From contig NZ_BMQU01000007.1 of NCBI RefSeq assembly GCF_014648275.1, positions 62,001-126,000 on the forward strand: a DNA stretch of 64,000 nucleotides. Reading direction: 5' to 3'. The notes under the pieces were generated by a model. It was not told the DNA's origin. It did not search any database and worked only from the letters and a program-made list of their open reading frames with translations. The DNA comes from Pseudomonas laurentiana. GTDB lineage: Bacteria; Pseudomonadota; Gammaproteobacteria; Pseudomonadales; Pseudomonadaceae. Made by a program: the position numbers and the translations under genes. The stretch's first letter is position 1. The number at the start of each line of letters is the position of its first letter. Below are positions 1 to 9,919 of the stretch, in pieces.

Positions 1-313
1 AACGGTCAGCGATTTCATCGTCGCCAAGCCCGCGTGGCATCGTCACCTCACAGCACATGACCGCCGACGCCGGCAGCGCCAAAGCAGCATCAACGGCTGT
101 AGCCCCGCTGCGCTTGAACGCCTGAGTCAATGCCGCGGCGAGCGAGTCAGGCGCCACCATGCGCCCATCAACCACGGCGCCTTGAGCCAGCGGCTCAATG
201 GCCCAGGCACGTACCCCTTCGCCACGACCCGCCAGTTGAACCAGGCGTACGGCAGTGGACGTGATTTCAATGCCCAAAAGTGAACCGGCATCCTTGCCGA
301 AGCGTCCAAACAT
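1..313 (-). CDS. pilM: Type IV pilus inner-membrane assembly protein PilM (N-terminal part, cut by window start)
   Basis: Actin-like cytoplasmic platform protein of the type IV pilus machinery, which binds PilN at the inner membrane. The visible 104 codons begin MFGRFGKDAGSLLGIEITS and continue with VRLVQLAGRGEGVRAWAIEP, the typical PilM start with its first actin-fold strands (LGIEIT). The rest lies outside the window. The gene is divergent from ponA, the usual Pseudomonas arrangement, in which pilMNOPQ follow. The family assignment is firm from N-terminus and context. Whether the operon is intact cannot be seen. Confidence 0.88.
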   Translation of the reverse strand, partial: MFGRFGKDAGSLLGIEITSTAVRLVQLAGRGEGVRAWAIEPLAQGAVVDGRMVAPDSLAAALTQAFKRSGATAVDAALALPASAVMCCEVTMPRGLGDDEIADR

Positions 314-496
314 TGGCTTTCCCTATTTTTGAAAGTGGCCGTTCGCCGCGCACAGCCTGTGCCAGCGGCAACCGAACACCTTGACAACTGCACGCGTAAC
401 GCGCAGCAGTGAAAATTGCTTATAATGCCCAGCGTTTTTTTTGACGTCCGCTGGGCCTGTGCTCAACTCACTCCTCTATCTGGACACCCCAAAGCC

Positions 497-2926
497 TTGA
501 TACGCCTGCTGAAGTTCTTCTGGTGGTCTTTCGTCGCAGTCATTTGTGCGCTCGTACTCGGTCTGAGCGGCGCCTTTCTGTATCTTAGCCCCAGCTTGCC
601 CTCGGTAGAGGCCCTCAGAAGCATCCAGTTGCAGATCCCCCTGCGGGTCTACAGCAGTGACGGCAAGCTGATCGCCGAGTTTGGCGAAATGCGCCGCTCA
701 CCCATCCGTTTTGCCGACATTCCGCCACATTTCATCCAGGCATTGCTGGCCGCCGAAGATGACAACTTCGCCAATCACTATGGGGTCGACCCCAGTAGCC
801 TGATGCGTGCTGCAACACAATTGGTCAAGTCGGGCCACATCCAGAGTGGCGGCAGCACCATCACCATGCAGGTGGCGAAGAACTTCTTCCTGAGCAGCGA
901 ACGCAGCTTCTCGCGCAAGACCAACGAGATTCTCCTGGCCCTGCAGATCGAGCGCGAACTGACCAAGGATGAAATCCTCGAGCTGTACGTGAACAAGATC
1001 TACCTGGGCAACCGCGCCTACGGCATTGAAGCCGCGGCCCAGGTCTACTACGGCAAGTCGATTCGCGATGTCAGCCTGGCGCAAATGGCGATGATCGCCG
1101 GCCTGCCCAAGGCACCATCACGCTTCAACCCGCTGGCCAACCCGGTTCGCGCCAAAGAACGCCGCGACTGGATCCTCGGCCGCATGTACAAGCTTGGCAA
1201 AATCGACGAAGCCAGCTATCTGAGCGCCTTGGCTGAACCGATCAACGCCAGCTACCACGTACCGACCCCGGAAGTGAACGCTCCCTACATCGCCGAGATG
1301 GCCCGTGCCGAGATGGTCGGCCGCTATGGCAGCGACGCCTACACTGAAGGCTTCCGCGTGACGGTCACCGTCCCTAGCGACCTCCAGGAAATGGCCAACG
1401 ACGCCGTACTCGAAGGCCTGCTCGCCTACGATCAGCGTCACGGCTACCGCGGGCCGGAATCGCGCCTGCCTGGCAAAACCCGTGCGGCCTGGCTGCAGGA
1501 ACTGACCAAGCAACGGCCGCTGGGCGGCCTGGAACCGGCCATCGTGACCAAGGTCGACAAGAGCGGCCTGCATGTCCTGACCCGCACTGGCGAAGAGCTG
1601 CCGGTTGCCTGGGACAGCATGAAATGGGCCCGCCCCTTCCTCAACACCAACAGTCAGGGCCGCAGCCCGCAGCAGCCAGCGGATGTTGCCCAGATCGGCG
1701 ACCTGATCCGGGTACAGCGCCTGAACAGCGGCACCCTGAAGTTCAGCCAGGTACCAACGGCGCAGAGCGCACTGGTCTCGCTGGACCCGCACAGCGGTGC
1801 CATCCGTGCGCTGGTCGGCGGCTTCTCCTTCGAGCAGAGCAACTACAACCGCGCCATGCAGGCCAAGCGTCAACCAGGCTCAAGCTTCAAGCCGTTCATC
1901 TACAGTGCCGCACTGGATAACGGCTACACCGCCGCCAGCCTGGTCAACGATGCCCCGATCGTGTTTGTCGACGAGTACCTGGACAAGGTCTGGCGCCCGA
2001 AGAACGACACCAACACCTTCCTTGGCCCGATCCGCTTGCGTGAAGCGTTGTACAAGTCGCGCAACATGGTTTCGATCCGATTGCTGCAAAGCCTGGGAGT
2101 CGACCCTACGATCGACTACATCACCAAGTTCGGTTTCAACAAACAGGACCTGCCGCGCAACCTGTCGCTGGCCCTGGGCACCGCGACCCTGACCCCGATG
2201 GAGATCGCCACCGGCTGGAGCACCTTTGCCAACGGCGGCTACAAAGTCTCGCCGTACCTGATCGAGCGCATCGAGAGCCGTAACGGCGAAACACTGTTCA
2301 CCGCCAACCCGGCGCGCGTGCCGCAGGGCGCTGAAGACCAGAACGGCATTGCTGCGCCGGAGCCGGGGCCAATCAGCGTCGATACCTCCAACCCGACGGC
2401 TGTGGCGCAAGCCCCCGTGATCGCACCGCGTGTAATCGATGGCCGCACCGCGTACATCCTTACCAGCATGCTGGAAGACGTGATCAAGCGTGGCACCGGC
2501 CGCCGGGCGATGGTTCTGGGGCGAACCGACCTCGCTGGCAAGACCGGGACCACCAACGAAGCCAAGGATGCATGGTTCTCTGGCTACAACGCTGACTACA
2601 CCACCACGGTGTGGACCGGCTTCGACCAGCCAGAGACCCTCGGCCATCGCGAGTATGGTGGCACGGTAGCCCTGCCGATCTGGATCAACTTCATGGGCGC
2701 AGCACTGAAGGACAAACCGGCCCATACCCTGGCAGAGCCGGAGGGTATCCTCAGCCTGCGGATTGACCCGGCCAGTGGCCGTGCGGCGACACCTAGCACG
2801 CCAAACGCCTACTTTGAGCTGTTCAAGGCTGAAGACTCACCACCATCAGTCAACGAACTGGGCAACAGCAACCTGCCGGGCAGCCCGCTGCCCGCAGATG
2901 AAGCCGCTCCGATCGACCTGTTCTGA
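497..2926 (+). CDS. ponA: Penicillin-binding protein 1A (bifunctional transglycosylase/transpeptidase)
   Basis: Class A PBP that polymerises and cross-links peptidoglycan at the outer face of the inner membrane. One N-terminal membrane helix (about residues 6-28) precedes the glycosyltransferase domain (EDDNFANHYGVD, GGSTITMQVAKNFF). The transpeptidase domain follows, with SSFKPF (SxxK serine), SRN and KTGTTNEAKDAW. I chose the TTG at 497 (809 aa, start MIRLLKFFWW). The frame is open from 416, but those extra residues look non-coding and overlap a TATAAT box at 421-426, the probable promoter -10 (no good -35 seen). No strong Shine-Dalgarno is visible at 497. Divergent from pilM. Confidence 0.93.
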   Translation: MIRLLKFFWWSFVAVICALVLGLSGAFLYLSPSLPSVEALRSIQLQIPLRVYSSDGKLIAEFGEMRRSPIRFADIPPHFIQALLAAEDDNFANHYGVDPSSLMRAATQLVKSGHIQSGGSTITMQVAKNFFLSSERSFSRKTNEILLALQIERELTKDEILELYVNKIYLGNRAYGIEAAAQVYYGKSIRDVSLAQMAMIAGLPKAPSRFNPLANPVRAKERRDWILGRMYKLGKIDEASYLSALAEPINASYHVPTPEVNAPYIAEMARAEMVGRYGSDAYTEGFRVTVTVPSDLQEMANDAVLEGLLAYDQRHGYRGPESRLPGKTRAAWLQELTKQRPLGGLEPAIVTKVDKSGLHVLTRTGEELPVAWDSMKWARPFLNTNSQGRSPQQPADVAQIGDLIRVQRLNSGTLKFSQVPTAQSALVSLDPHSGAIRALVGGFSFEQSNYNRAMQAKRQPGSSFKPFIYSAALDNGYTAASLVNDAPIVFVDEYLDKVWRPKNDTNTFLGPIRLREALYKSRNMVSIRLLQSLGVDPTIDYITKFGFNKQDLPRNLSLALGTATLTPMEIATGWSTFANGGYKVSPYLIERIESRNGETLFTANPARVPQGAEDQNGIAAPEPGPISVDTSNPTAVAQAPVIAPRVIDGRTAYILTSMLEDVIKRGTGRRAMVLGRTDLAGKTGTTNEAKDAWFSGYNADYTTTVWTGFDQPETLGHREYGGTVALPIWINFMGAALKDKPAHTLAEPEGILSLRIDPASGRAATPSTPNAYFELFKAEDSPPSVNELGNSNLPGSPLPADEAAPIDLF

Positions 2927-2939
2927 CCCTGTCGACAGC

Positions 2940-2962
2940 GTGCTCCTGCGATGCAGGAGCAC
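2940..2962. repeat. Perfect inverted repeat just after ponA
   Basis: Arms GTGCTCCTGC (2940-2949) and GCAGGAGCAC (2953-2962) pair perfectly around a 3-nt loop, 14 nt after the ponA stop. No T-run follows, so it may be a weak terminator or a REP-like hairpin rather than a classical intrinsic terminator. Confidence 0.6.
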
Positions 2963-3006
2963 GGCTCTTGCTGGCGATGGTGTCATCAGTGGGGTGTCAG
3001 CCAGAT

Positions 3007-3040
3007 CGCGGCGCCTGCATTGCAGGCAAGGCCCCCACAG
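3007..3040 (-). repeat. REP-like element
   Basis: Read on the minus strand it gives GTGGGGGCCTTGCCTGC followed by AATGCAGGCGCCGCG. This matches the REP copies at 49528 and 50301 of this window (core CTTGCCTGC-GATGCAGGC). It sits between the convergent ponA and maeB genes, a typical REP location. Confidence 0.6.
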
Positions 3041-3081
3041 GAATCCGTGCGCACTGGCTGATGTCTAAGGCATTCGCATAC

Positions 3082-3119
3082 AAAAAAGCCCCGACGCTCA
3101 CGCGCCGGGGCTTTTTTTT
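3082..3119. terminator. Bidirectional intrinsic terminator between ponA and maeB
   Basis: AAAAAAGCCCC, then GACGCTCACGC, then GCCGGGGCTTTTTTTT. The GC stem is flanked by an A-run and a T-run, so it can stop transcription from both the convergent ponA (plus) and maeB (minus) sides. It ends 19 nt from the maeB stop codon. Confidence 0.88.
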
Positions 3120-3138
3120 GCTGGAGCGCTACAACGGC

Positions 3139-4407
3139 TTAGCCGTTGAAGACGTCATCCACGCTTTTCAGCGGGTAGTTCTTCGGATACGGCAGGGTTG
3201 CCACACCGGTCTCGATCGCAGCCTTGGCCACAGCATCGGAGATAACGGTGATCAGGCGAGCATCCATTGGCTTCGGAATGATGTACTCACGGCCGAACTC
3301 CAGCGAGATACCGCCGTAGGCGTCGCACACTTCCTTCGGCACTGGCAGCTTGGCCAGCTCGCGCAGGGCGTTTGCAGCAGCGATCTTCATCTCTTCGTTG
3401 ATGCGCTTGGCGCGAACGTCCAGAGCGCCACGGAAGATGAATGGGAAGCCCAGAACGTTGTTGACCTGGTTCGGGTAGTCCGAACGGCCGGTGGCCATGA
3501 TCACATCGTTACGAGTGGCGTGAGCCAGCTCTGGCGAGATCTCTGGATCAGGGTTGGAGCAGGCGAACACGATCGGGTTGGCTGCCATGCGCTTGAGGTC
3601 TTCAGCGCTCAGCAGGTTCGGGCCAGACAGGCCGACGAACACGTCAGCGCCTTCCAACGCTTCGGACAGGGTGCGCTTCTCGGTAGCGTGAGCGAACACC
3701 GCCTTGTACTGGTTCAGGTCGTCACGGCCAGCGTGGATAACGCCAGTACGGTCAACCATGAAGATGTTTTCGATCTGCGCACCCATGCTCACCAGCAGCT
3801 TCATGCAGGAGATGGCAGCAGCACCGGCGCCCAGGCAGACGATTTTCGCCTCGCCCAAGGTTTTGCCAGCGATTTCCAGGGCGTTGATCATGCCGGCAGC
3901 GGTCACGATCGCGGTGCCGTGCTGGTCATCGTGGAATACCGGGATGTCGCACTGCTCGATCAGAGCACGTTCGATCTCAAAGCACTCGGGTGCCTTGATG
4001 TCTTCCAGGTTGATACCACCGAAGGTGATGGAGATACGCTTGACGGTGTCGATGAATGCCTGTGGGCTTTCCGAGTCGACTTCGATGTCGAACACATCGA
4101 TACCGGCGAAACGTTTGAACAGAACACCCTTGCCTTCCATGACAGGCTTGGAAGCCAGAGGGCCCAGGTTACCCAGGCCGAGGATGGCAGTACCGTCGGA
4201 AATGACTGCTACCAGATTGCCCTTGCCGGTGTACTTGTAGGCCAGCTCTGGATCGCGAGCGATTTCACGTACCGGCTCGGCGACGCCCGGGCTGTAGGCC
4301 AGGGCCAGGTCGCGAGCAGTCGCGGTAGGCTTGGTGAGCTCGACGCTCAGTTTCCCCGGACGAGGCTGAGCATGGTATTCGAGAGCGGCAGTTTTCAAAT
4401 CTGACAT
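3139..4407 (-). CDS. maeB: NADP-dependent malic enzyme (short form)
   Basis: Oxidative decarboxylation of malate to pyruvate, supplying NADPH and pyruvate. Start MSDLKTAALEYHAQ, 422 aa. The malic domain carries LALAYSPGVAEPVREI, TGKGNLVAVISDGTAI and GVLFKRFAGIDVFD (metal and substrate residues ED-DD in NLEDIKAPECFE and FHDDQHGTAI). The C-terminal Rossmann domain has VCLGAGAAAISC. The length is that of the short bacterial enzyme without the phosphotransacetylase-like extension of E. coli MaeB. The start is supported by GGAA 7-10 nt upstream. The reading frame extends further upstream, but those residues are not conserved-looking. Confidence 0.92.
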   Translation of the reverse strand: MSDLKTAALEYHAQPRPGKLSVELTKPTATARDLALAYSPGVAEPVREIARDPELAYKYTGKGNLVAVISDGTAILGLGNLGPLASKPVMEGKGVLFKRFAGIDVFDIEVDSESPQAFIDTVKRISITFGGINLEDIKAPECFEIERALIEQCDIPVFHDDQHGTAIVTAAGMINALEIAGKTLGEAKIVCLGAGAAAISCMKLLVSMGAQIENIFMVDRTGVIHAGRDDLNQYKAVFAHATEKRTLSEALEGADVFVGLSGPNLLSAEDLKRMAANPIVFACSNPDPEISPELAHATRNDVIMATGRSDYPNQVNNVLGFPFIFRGALDVRAKRINEEMKIAAANALRELAKLPVPKEVCDAYGGISLEFGREYIIPKPMDARLITVISDAVAKAAIETGVATLPYPKNYPLKSVDDVFNG

Positions 4408-4588
4408 GATGGGCATTCCGCTTTTACTGTTCTGACGAGCCGCCGAGGATACGCAAAGAGCAAGGGGCCGACAAGACTGCCCGGTCACTAGTGTCAAGGC
4501 CTTTAACCTACGACTTTCCGCCAAGAGCCGCGTCCTGCAAGGCTTTCAGTGTGTACAATTTATTTTAAAAATGTCCACAATTCTTTGC

Positions 4589-5389
4589 TTAATCAACCCG
4601 TTCGAGCATGCTCGGGTCGGTCAGCGGCAGCAACCAACGCGCCTGCCCCGACTTCAGAGCGCCTTTGCGGGAACGGTCCAGCACCCAACCCCGCGCTTCC
4701 ACTTGCCGCCCCTTGAGACCCTCAAAAAAGGACGACGGGAAGTCGTTCTGCAAGCGCGAGCTGACCTGAAGCACCAATCCTTCGTCGATTTCGATCCAGA
4801 TGCCCCCACGGTTACGCTCGACGGCCTGAACACGGCCAGTGATCAGCGCAAAGCCTGACTGCTCGATGTGCCCGGCAGTACGCACTGCAGGCATACGCCA
4901 AAGCCCCAGCCGTGCTTGGCGAGCCACCCGCTCAGCGTCCTGCTGGCACGTCACCAGCGCAACGTTAGGCGCCACCGCCACGCGATAGCCGAGGCCTTCA
5001 GCCAACAACTGCGCCTCAATATTGTCGCCATTGCGTGAATAGATATGTGCAAGTGTACGTCCGTACTTGTCGCGATCTTGCACACCCAGCTGTAGGCCAA
5101 CACGCCCGTCGCTGGCCTTGACCAATGCCTGCAGGCGTTGCCGGGCCGCTTCGGCAAACGGCTCGCTGCTGCGGCCCTTGCGACCGATTTCGGGGGCATT
5201 TACCCCGATCAGACGCACGCTGCGCCCATCATCCAGACGCACGGTATCGCCATCGACCACCTGCGTGACGCTTACCGACTGCAGACCAGCCGGTGCAGGA
5301 CAGAATGCCAGGGCGACACCCTGCCAAATCGCGCCCATAAAAAAGGCGCCCACAAGGGACGCCTTCTTCAGCAGCATGGACAGGCCCAT
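4589..5389 (-). CDS. Secreted staphylococcal-nuclease-like (thermonuclease family) protein
   Basis: About 266 aa. A hydrophobic signal segment (LLKKASLVGAFFMGAIWQGVA) precedes an SNase domain at about residues 35-165. The SNase signature residues are visible: VVDGDTVRLDDG, RLIGVNAPEIG (calcium and catalytic Arg-Glu region) and DKYGRTLAHIYS (second catalytic Arg). A further 80-100 residues after the domain (ITGRVQAVERNRGGIWIEI) resemble an OB-fold. The predicted location is periplasmic or extracellular, hydrolysing nucleic acid, though the substrate is untested. ATG at 5389 is used; ATG 5377 is an alternative. Only 23 nt separate it from the rpmE stop, so it is probably co-transcribed with rpmE. 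Confidence 0.8.
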   Translation of the reverse strand: MGLSMLLKKASLVGAFFMGAIWQGVALAFCPAPAGLQSVSVTQVVDGDTVRLDDGRSVRLIGVNAPEIGRKGRSSEPFAEAARQRLQALVKASDGRVGLQLGVQDRDKYGRTLAHIYSRNGDNIEAQLLAEGLGYRVAVAPNVALVTCQQDAERVARQARLGLWRMPAVRTAGHIEQSGFALITGRVQAVERNRGGIWIEIDEGLVLQVSSRLQNDFPSSFFEGLKGRQVEARGWVLDRSRKGALKSGQARWLLPLTDPSMLERVD

Positions 5390-5412
5390 AGAGGCTAGTC
5401 TTGTGCGCAATC

Positions 5413-5628
5413 TTACTTCTTGGCACCGAACATGCCGAAGCGATCGGCGAACTTCTGTACGCGGCCGCCGGTGTCCAGTACTTTTTGCTTACCGGTGTAG
5501 AACGGGTGGCACAGCGAGCACACGTCGAGGCTCAGTGGCTTGCACAGAGTCGAACGGGTTTCGATGACAGCACCGCAGCTGCAGGTGGCAGTAACGGCTT
5601 CGTATGTTGGATGAATTTCTGGCTTCAT
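5413..5628 (-). CDS. rpmE: 50S ribosomal protein L31, zinc-binding form
   Basis: 71 aa, start [12 protein letters not shown]. It is the zinc-ribbon (C+) type of L31: CSC near residue 17 and [13 protein letters not shown] near residue 39 supply the four cysteines. The reading frame opens two codons earlier (MTM), but MKPEIHP is the family start and AGGAAGTGACC precedes it. It is divergent from priA, as usual in Pseudomonas. Confidence 0.95.
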   Translation of the reverse strand: MKPEIHPTYEAVTATCSCGAVIETRSTLCKPLSLDVCSLCHPFYTGKQKVLDTGGRVQKFADRFGMFGAKK

Positions 5629-5795
5629 GGTCACTTCCTCGACTGCGTGCCGCCATCCAACACCATTGTTGAATACCGCACGTAATTAGGCGGCGAATAA
5701 TACCAGAGCCTACGGTCGACGCAAGTTGTCGCTTGCACCGACGGTCGTCTGATAGGCTCGACGGTTCAGGAATCACCCTTCAGAGAAATTACCGC

Positions 5796-8015
5796 GTGTC
5801 CGACGTCATTCTGCGCCTTGCTCTGCCCTCGCCCCTGCGGCGGCTGTTCGACTACAGGGCCCCAGCGAGCATGACCCGCATCGAATTGACACCCGGCATG
5901 CGTATTCGGGTGCCATTCGGCCGACGCGAAATGATCGGCATCCTGGTGGAGGTCTGCGACCACAGCGACGTCCCAGCCGATAAACTCAAGCCTGCGATCG
6001 CGCTGCTTGACCCGGTTTCTCCCCTGCCGCCAGCCTTCTTCAAGCTGTGCGTGTGGACAGCGCAGTACTACCAGCACAGCCTGGGCGACACCTTTAGCTG
6101 GGCTCTGCCAGTGTTTCTACGCCAAGGTGAACCGGCCGAAGCACGACAGGAGCGCTTCTGGCAGATTGCACCCGGCGCACGCCTGGACGACCCGCGCATT
6201 GCCCGGGCACCACGCCAGCGTGAAGCACTCTCGACCCTGGCCCAGCACCCACATGGCGTCGCCCACGGCCTGCTCGGCAAGCTGGGCCTGAACAAAGACA
6301 GCCTCGATCTGCTGCTGAGCAAAGCCCTGGTACAGGTTGAAGTGCGACGTCATGCCCCGCAACAACGCCATGAACATTGGCTGGCACAACCGGAGCTACC
6401 GCTGAACGAGGAGCAGCACGCGGCCTTCAATGCGGTGCGGGCCGGTTTCGACAGTTTCCACGCCTTCCTGCTCGCCGGGGTCACCGGCAGCGGCAAGACC
6501 GAGGTTTACCTGCAACTGATCCGTGAAACCCTGGAAGCCGGCAAGCAGGCACTGATCCTGATCCCCGAGATCAACCTTGGCCCGCAGACCCTGGCCCGCT
6601 TCGAGCAGCGCTTCAATGCCCGAATCGCCTTATTGCATTCGGCGGTCAACGATCGCGAACGCCTGGATGCCTGGCTGGCAGCCCGCGACGGCGAGGCTGA
6701 CATCATCATCGGCACCCGTTCAGCCCTGTTCACGCCCATGAAAACCCCAGGGCTGATCATCATTGATGAAGAGCACGACGGCTCCTATAAACAGCAAGAA
6801 GGCCTGCGTTACCACGCACGCGACCTGGCCTTGGTGCGCGCTCGCCAGGAAAACATCCCGATCGTGCTGGGCTCGGCCACGCCTTCCCTGGAAAGCCTGC
6901 ACAATGCCTACACGGGCCGCTATGGCCTGCTGCGCCTGAACCACCGCGCCGGGGGTGCCCAGGCACCGCGATTCCTGCGCCTGGATGTCAAGAGTCGCCC
7001 ACTGGACAGCGGCATCAGCGGCCCAATGCAACAAGCCATTGGCCAGACACTCGCCGCTGGCCAGCAGGTGCTGGTGTTCCTCAACCGCCGAGGCTTCGCC
7101 CCGACATTGCTTTGCCATGATTGCGGCTGGATGTCCGAATGCCCGCGTTGCGATGCTCGAATGACCGTCCATCAGCGCTCCGGCGAGTTGCGTTGTCACC
7201 ATTGCGGCTATGACGAGCGCATGCCGCGCCAATGCCCGCAATGCAATAAAGTCGACCTGCGCCCGGTCGGCGCCGGCACCGAACGCGCTGAAGAACGCCT
7301 GAGCATCCTGTTCCCGGACTACCCGGTGCTACGGGTCGACCGCGACAGCACCTCACGCAAGGATGCGATGAACCAGTTGTTCGCCACCATCCAGCGCGGT
7401 CAGCCGTGCATTCTGGTCGGCACTCAAATGTTGGCCAAGGGTCACCACTTCCCCCGCGTCACGCTAGTGGCCATTCTCGATGCCGATGGCGGACTGTTTT
7501 CCGGCGACTTCCGCGCCAGCGAGCGCATGGCGCAACTGATCGTTCAGGTAGCGGGTCGCGCCGGGCGCGCGGAAGAGCCCGGCAGAGTGATCATCCAGAC
7601 CCACCTGGCCGACCATCCGCTATTGGTCCAACTGACCGAACAAGGCTACTTCGCCTTTGCCGAACAGGCCTTGAGCGAGCGCCGTGCCGCCGGCCTTCCA
7701 CCCTTCGCGCACCTTGCCCTGCTCCGCGCCGAAGCGCACAAACCGGGCCAGGCTGAAGGCTTTCTCGATGAAGCCTGCGGTGCCGCCGAACACTTGCTGG
7801 CCGAGCACAACCTGCATGGCATCGAACTGCTCGGGCCGGTACCGGCGCCAATGGAGCGCCGGGCCGGCCGTTACCGCGCACAGTTGCTGCTGCAGGCGAA
7901 CGCTCGTGCGCCGCTGCATCGGCTGATCAATGCCTGGCTGCTATTGTTGGAACACATGCCAAGCGGGCGACAGGTGCGCTGGTCGCTGGATGTGGACCCG
8001 GTTGACCTCTATTGA
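5796..8015 (+). CDS. priA: Primosomal protein N' (replication restart helicase)
   Basis: 3'-5' superfamily 2 helicase that reloads the replisome at stalled forks. 739 aa from a GTG start (VSDVILRLALPSPL). Visible parts are the N-terminal 3'-DNA-binding domain, Walker A GVTGSGKTEVYLQL (near 228-241), DEEH box IIDEEHDGSYKQ, and the zinc-binding insertion with paired cysteines (CHDCGWMSECPRC, CHHCGYDERMPRQCPQC). Helicase motifs VLVGTQMLAKGHHFP and QVAGRAGRAE also occur. The frame continues upstream of 5796 without conserved sequence, so GTG 5796 is preferred. Confidence 0.96.
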   Translation: MSDVILRLALPSPLRRLFDYRAPASMTRIELTPGMRIRVPFGRREMIGILVEVCDHSDVPADKLKPAIALLDPVSPLPPAFFKLCVWTAQYYQHSLGDTFSWALPVFLRQGEPAEARQERFWQIAPGARLDDPRIARAPRQREALSTLAQHPHGVAHGLLGKLGLNKDSLDLLLSKALVQVEVRRHAPQQRHEHWLAQPELPLNEEQHAAFNAVRAGFDSFHAFLLAGVTGSGKTEVYLQLIRETLEAGKQALILIPEINLGPQTLARFEQRFNARIALLHSAVNDRERLDAWLAARDGEADIIIGTRSALFTPMKTPGLIIIDEEHDGSYKQQEGLRYHARDLALVRARQENIPIVLGSATPSLESLHNAYTGRYGLLRLNHRAGGAQAPRFLRLDVKSRPLDSGISGPMQQAIGQTLAAGQQVLVFLNRRGFAPTLLCHDCGWMSECPRCDARMTVHQRSGELRCHHCGYDERMPRQCPQCNKVDLRPVGAGTERAEERLSILFPDYPVLRVDRDSTSRKDAMNQLFATIQRGQPCILVGTQMLAKGHHFPRVTLVAILDADGGLFSGDFRASERMAQLIVQVAGRAGRAEEPGRVIIQTHLADHPLLVQLTEQGYFAFAEQALSERRAAGLPPFAHLALLRAEAHKPGQAEGFLDEACGAAEHLLAEHNLHGIELLGPVPAPMERRAGRYRAQLLLQANARAPLHRLINAWLLLLEHMPSGRQVRWSLDVDPVDLY

Positions 8016-8181
8016 TCAATCCGCCCCTTGTGTCGACAAGGCCGGTTTGTAACCACATTGCAGAAGATCAAGCGCAACACGGCCGTCAAAGGTTGGCAAG
8101 CTCGCGCCAGCAACGGATAATGTTCAGTTTTTCCACCTGCGCATCCAAGCGCCGCCGCGCTTGCGGTCGAAAGAGAAGCCC

Positions 8182-9918
8182 ATGAAAGACACCATTCGCC
8201 AGCTGATCCAGCAAGCCCTCACCCAACTCGTCACCGACGGTGTGCTGCCTGAAGGGCTTACGCCGGCGATCCAGGTGGAAAACGCCCGGGACAAGACCCA
8301 CGGCGACTTCGCCAGCAATATCGCGATGATGCTGGCCAAACCGGCCGGCATGAAGCCACGCGACCTGGCCGAAAAAATCATTGCGGCCCTGCCCGCCGAT
8401 GCCCAGGTCAGCAAAGTGGAAATCGCCGGCCCTGGCTTCCTGAACTTCTTCCAGAATACCCAGGCCCTGGCGTCACGCCTCGATGCCGCGCTGGCCGATA
8501 CCAAACTTGGCGTACAGAAAGCCGGCCCACAACAGAAAGTGGTCGTCGACCTGTCGGCGCCCAACCTGGCCAAGGAAATGCACGTTGGCCACCTGCGCTC
8601 GACCATCATCGGCGATGCCGTTGCCCGCGTGCTCGAGTTCCTTGGCGATAACGTGATCCGCCAGAACCACGTCGGCGACTGGGGCACCCAGTTCGGCATG
8701 CTGATGGCCTATCTGGAAGAAAACCCGATCACCAGCGACGAGCTGTCGGACCTGGAAAACTTCTACCGTGCCGCGAAAAAGCGCTTCGATGAGTCCGAAG
8801 CCTTCGCCGATCACGCCCGCAGCCTGGTGGTCAAGCTGCAAGCCGGTGACGCCCAATGCCTGAAGCTGTGGACCCGCTTCAAGGACATCTCGCTGTCGCA
8901 CTGCCAGAAGACCTACGAGCTGCTCAACGTCAAACTGACCATGGCCGACGTCATGGGCGAAAGCGCCTACAACGACGACCTGATCAACGTAGTCAACGAC
9001 CTCAAGGCCAAGGGGCTGCTGGTCGAAAGCAATGGCGCCCAGTGCGTGTTCCTTGAAGAGTACAAGACCGCCGACGGCGACCCACTGCCGGTGATCGTGC
9101 AGAAGGCCGACGGTGGCTACCTGTACGCCACCACTGACCTGGCCGCCGTGCGCTACCGCAGCAATGTGCTCAAGGCCGACCGCGCCCTGTATTTCGTTGA
9201 CCAGCGCCAGGCACTGCACTTCCAGCAAGTGTTTGAAGTAGCCCGCCGCGCCGGCTTCGTCGGCAACGACATGGTCATGGAACACATGGGCTTTGGCACC
9301 ATGAACGGTGCCGATGGCCGCCCGTTCAAAACCCGCGACGGCGGTACGGTCAAGCTGATCGACCTGCTGACCGAAGCCAAGGAACGCGCCTATACGCTGG
9401 TCAAGGAAAAGAACCCGCAACTGGCGGAGGACGAACTGCGCGCCATCGCTCAGGTGGTGGGTATCGACGCCGTGAAATACGCCGACCTGTCCAAGCATCG
9501 CACCAGCGACTACAGCTTCAACTTCGACCTGATGCTCAACTTCGAAGGTAACACCGCACCGTACCTGCTGTACGCCTACACCCGTGTGGCGGGCGTGTTC
9601 CGCAAGCTGGGCAAGGACTTCAGCGAAGTTGACGGCCATATCACCCTACAAGCTGCGCAGGAGCAAGACCTCGCTGCACGCCTGGCACAGTTCGGCGAAA
9701 TCCTGAACAACGTCGCGGAGAAAGGCACGCCGCACGTTCTCTGCAGCTACCTGTACGACGTCGCCGGCCTGTTCTCCAGCTTCTATGAGAACTGCCCGAT
9801 CCTGGCCGCCGAAACCGCCGAGCAGCAACAGAGCCGCCTGCGCCTGGCCGCACTGACCGCTCGCACCCTCAAGCAGGGCCTGGAGTTGCTGGGCCTGGAA
9901 ACCCTGGAGCGCATGTAA
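8182..9918 (+). CDS. argS: Arginyl-tRNA synthetase
   Basis: Class I aminoacyl-tRNA synthetase charging tRNA-Arg in the cytoplasm. 578 aa, start [13 protein letters not shown]. The N-terminal additional domain (Add1) recognises the tRNA D-loop. The HIGH motif is [12 protein letters not shown]. The KMSK position reads RPFKTRDGG, the usual ArgRS deviation. The C-terminal anticodon-binding DALR domain ends [10 protein letters not shown]. Downstream it is nearly contiguous with the SPOR gene (1 nt between stop and GTG), so the two are translationally linked. Confidence 0.97.
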   Translation: MKDTIRQLIQQALTQLVTDGVLPEGLTPAIQVENARDKTHGDFASNIAMMLAKPAGMKPRDLAEKIIAALPADAQVSKVEIAGPGFLNFFQNTQALASRLDAALADTKLGVQKAGPQQKVVVDLSAPNLAKEMHVGHLRSTIIGDAVARVLEFLGDNVIRQNHVGDWGTQFGMLMAYLEENPITSDELSDLENFYRAAKKRFDESEAFADHARSLVVKLQAGDAQCLKLWTRFKDISLSHCQKTYELLNVKLTMADVMGESAYNDDLINVVNDLKAKGLLVESNGAQCVFLEEYKTADGDPLPVIVQKADGGYLYATTDLAAVRYRSNVLKADRALYFVDQRQALHFQQVFEVARRAGFVGNDMVMEHMGFGTMNGADGRPFKTRDGGTVKLIDLLTEAKERAYTLVKEKNPQLAEDELRAIAQVVGIDAVKYADLSKHRTSDYSFNFDLMLNFEGNTAPYLLYAYTRVAGVFRKLGKDFSEVDGHITLQAAQEQDLAARLAQFGEILNNVAEKGTPHVLCSYLYDVAGLFSSFYENCPILAAETAEQQQSRLRLAALTARTLKQGLELLGLETLERM

Positions 9919-9919
9919 G

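Noticed and set aside
416-496. Extended ponA start at 416 or ATG 425
   Set aside because: The added residues overlap a TATAAT box and do not resemble PBP1A N-termini; the membrane helix follows directly from TTG 497.
2968-4404. Long plus-strand open frame (478 codons) opposite maeB
   Set aside because: It is a shadow of the highly biased maeB codons: the minus frame has clear malic-enzyme motifs and an SD, and the plus frame shows no family features.
8473-9639. 388-codon minus-strand open frame inside argS
   Set aside because: Antisense of argS without recognisable domain or ribosome-binding site.
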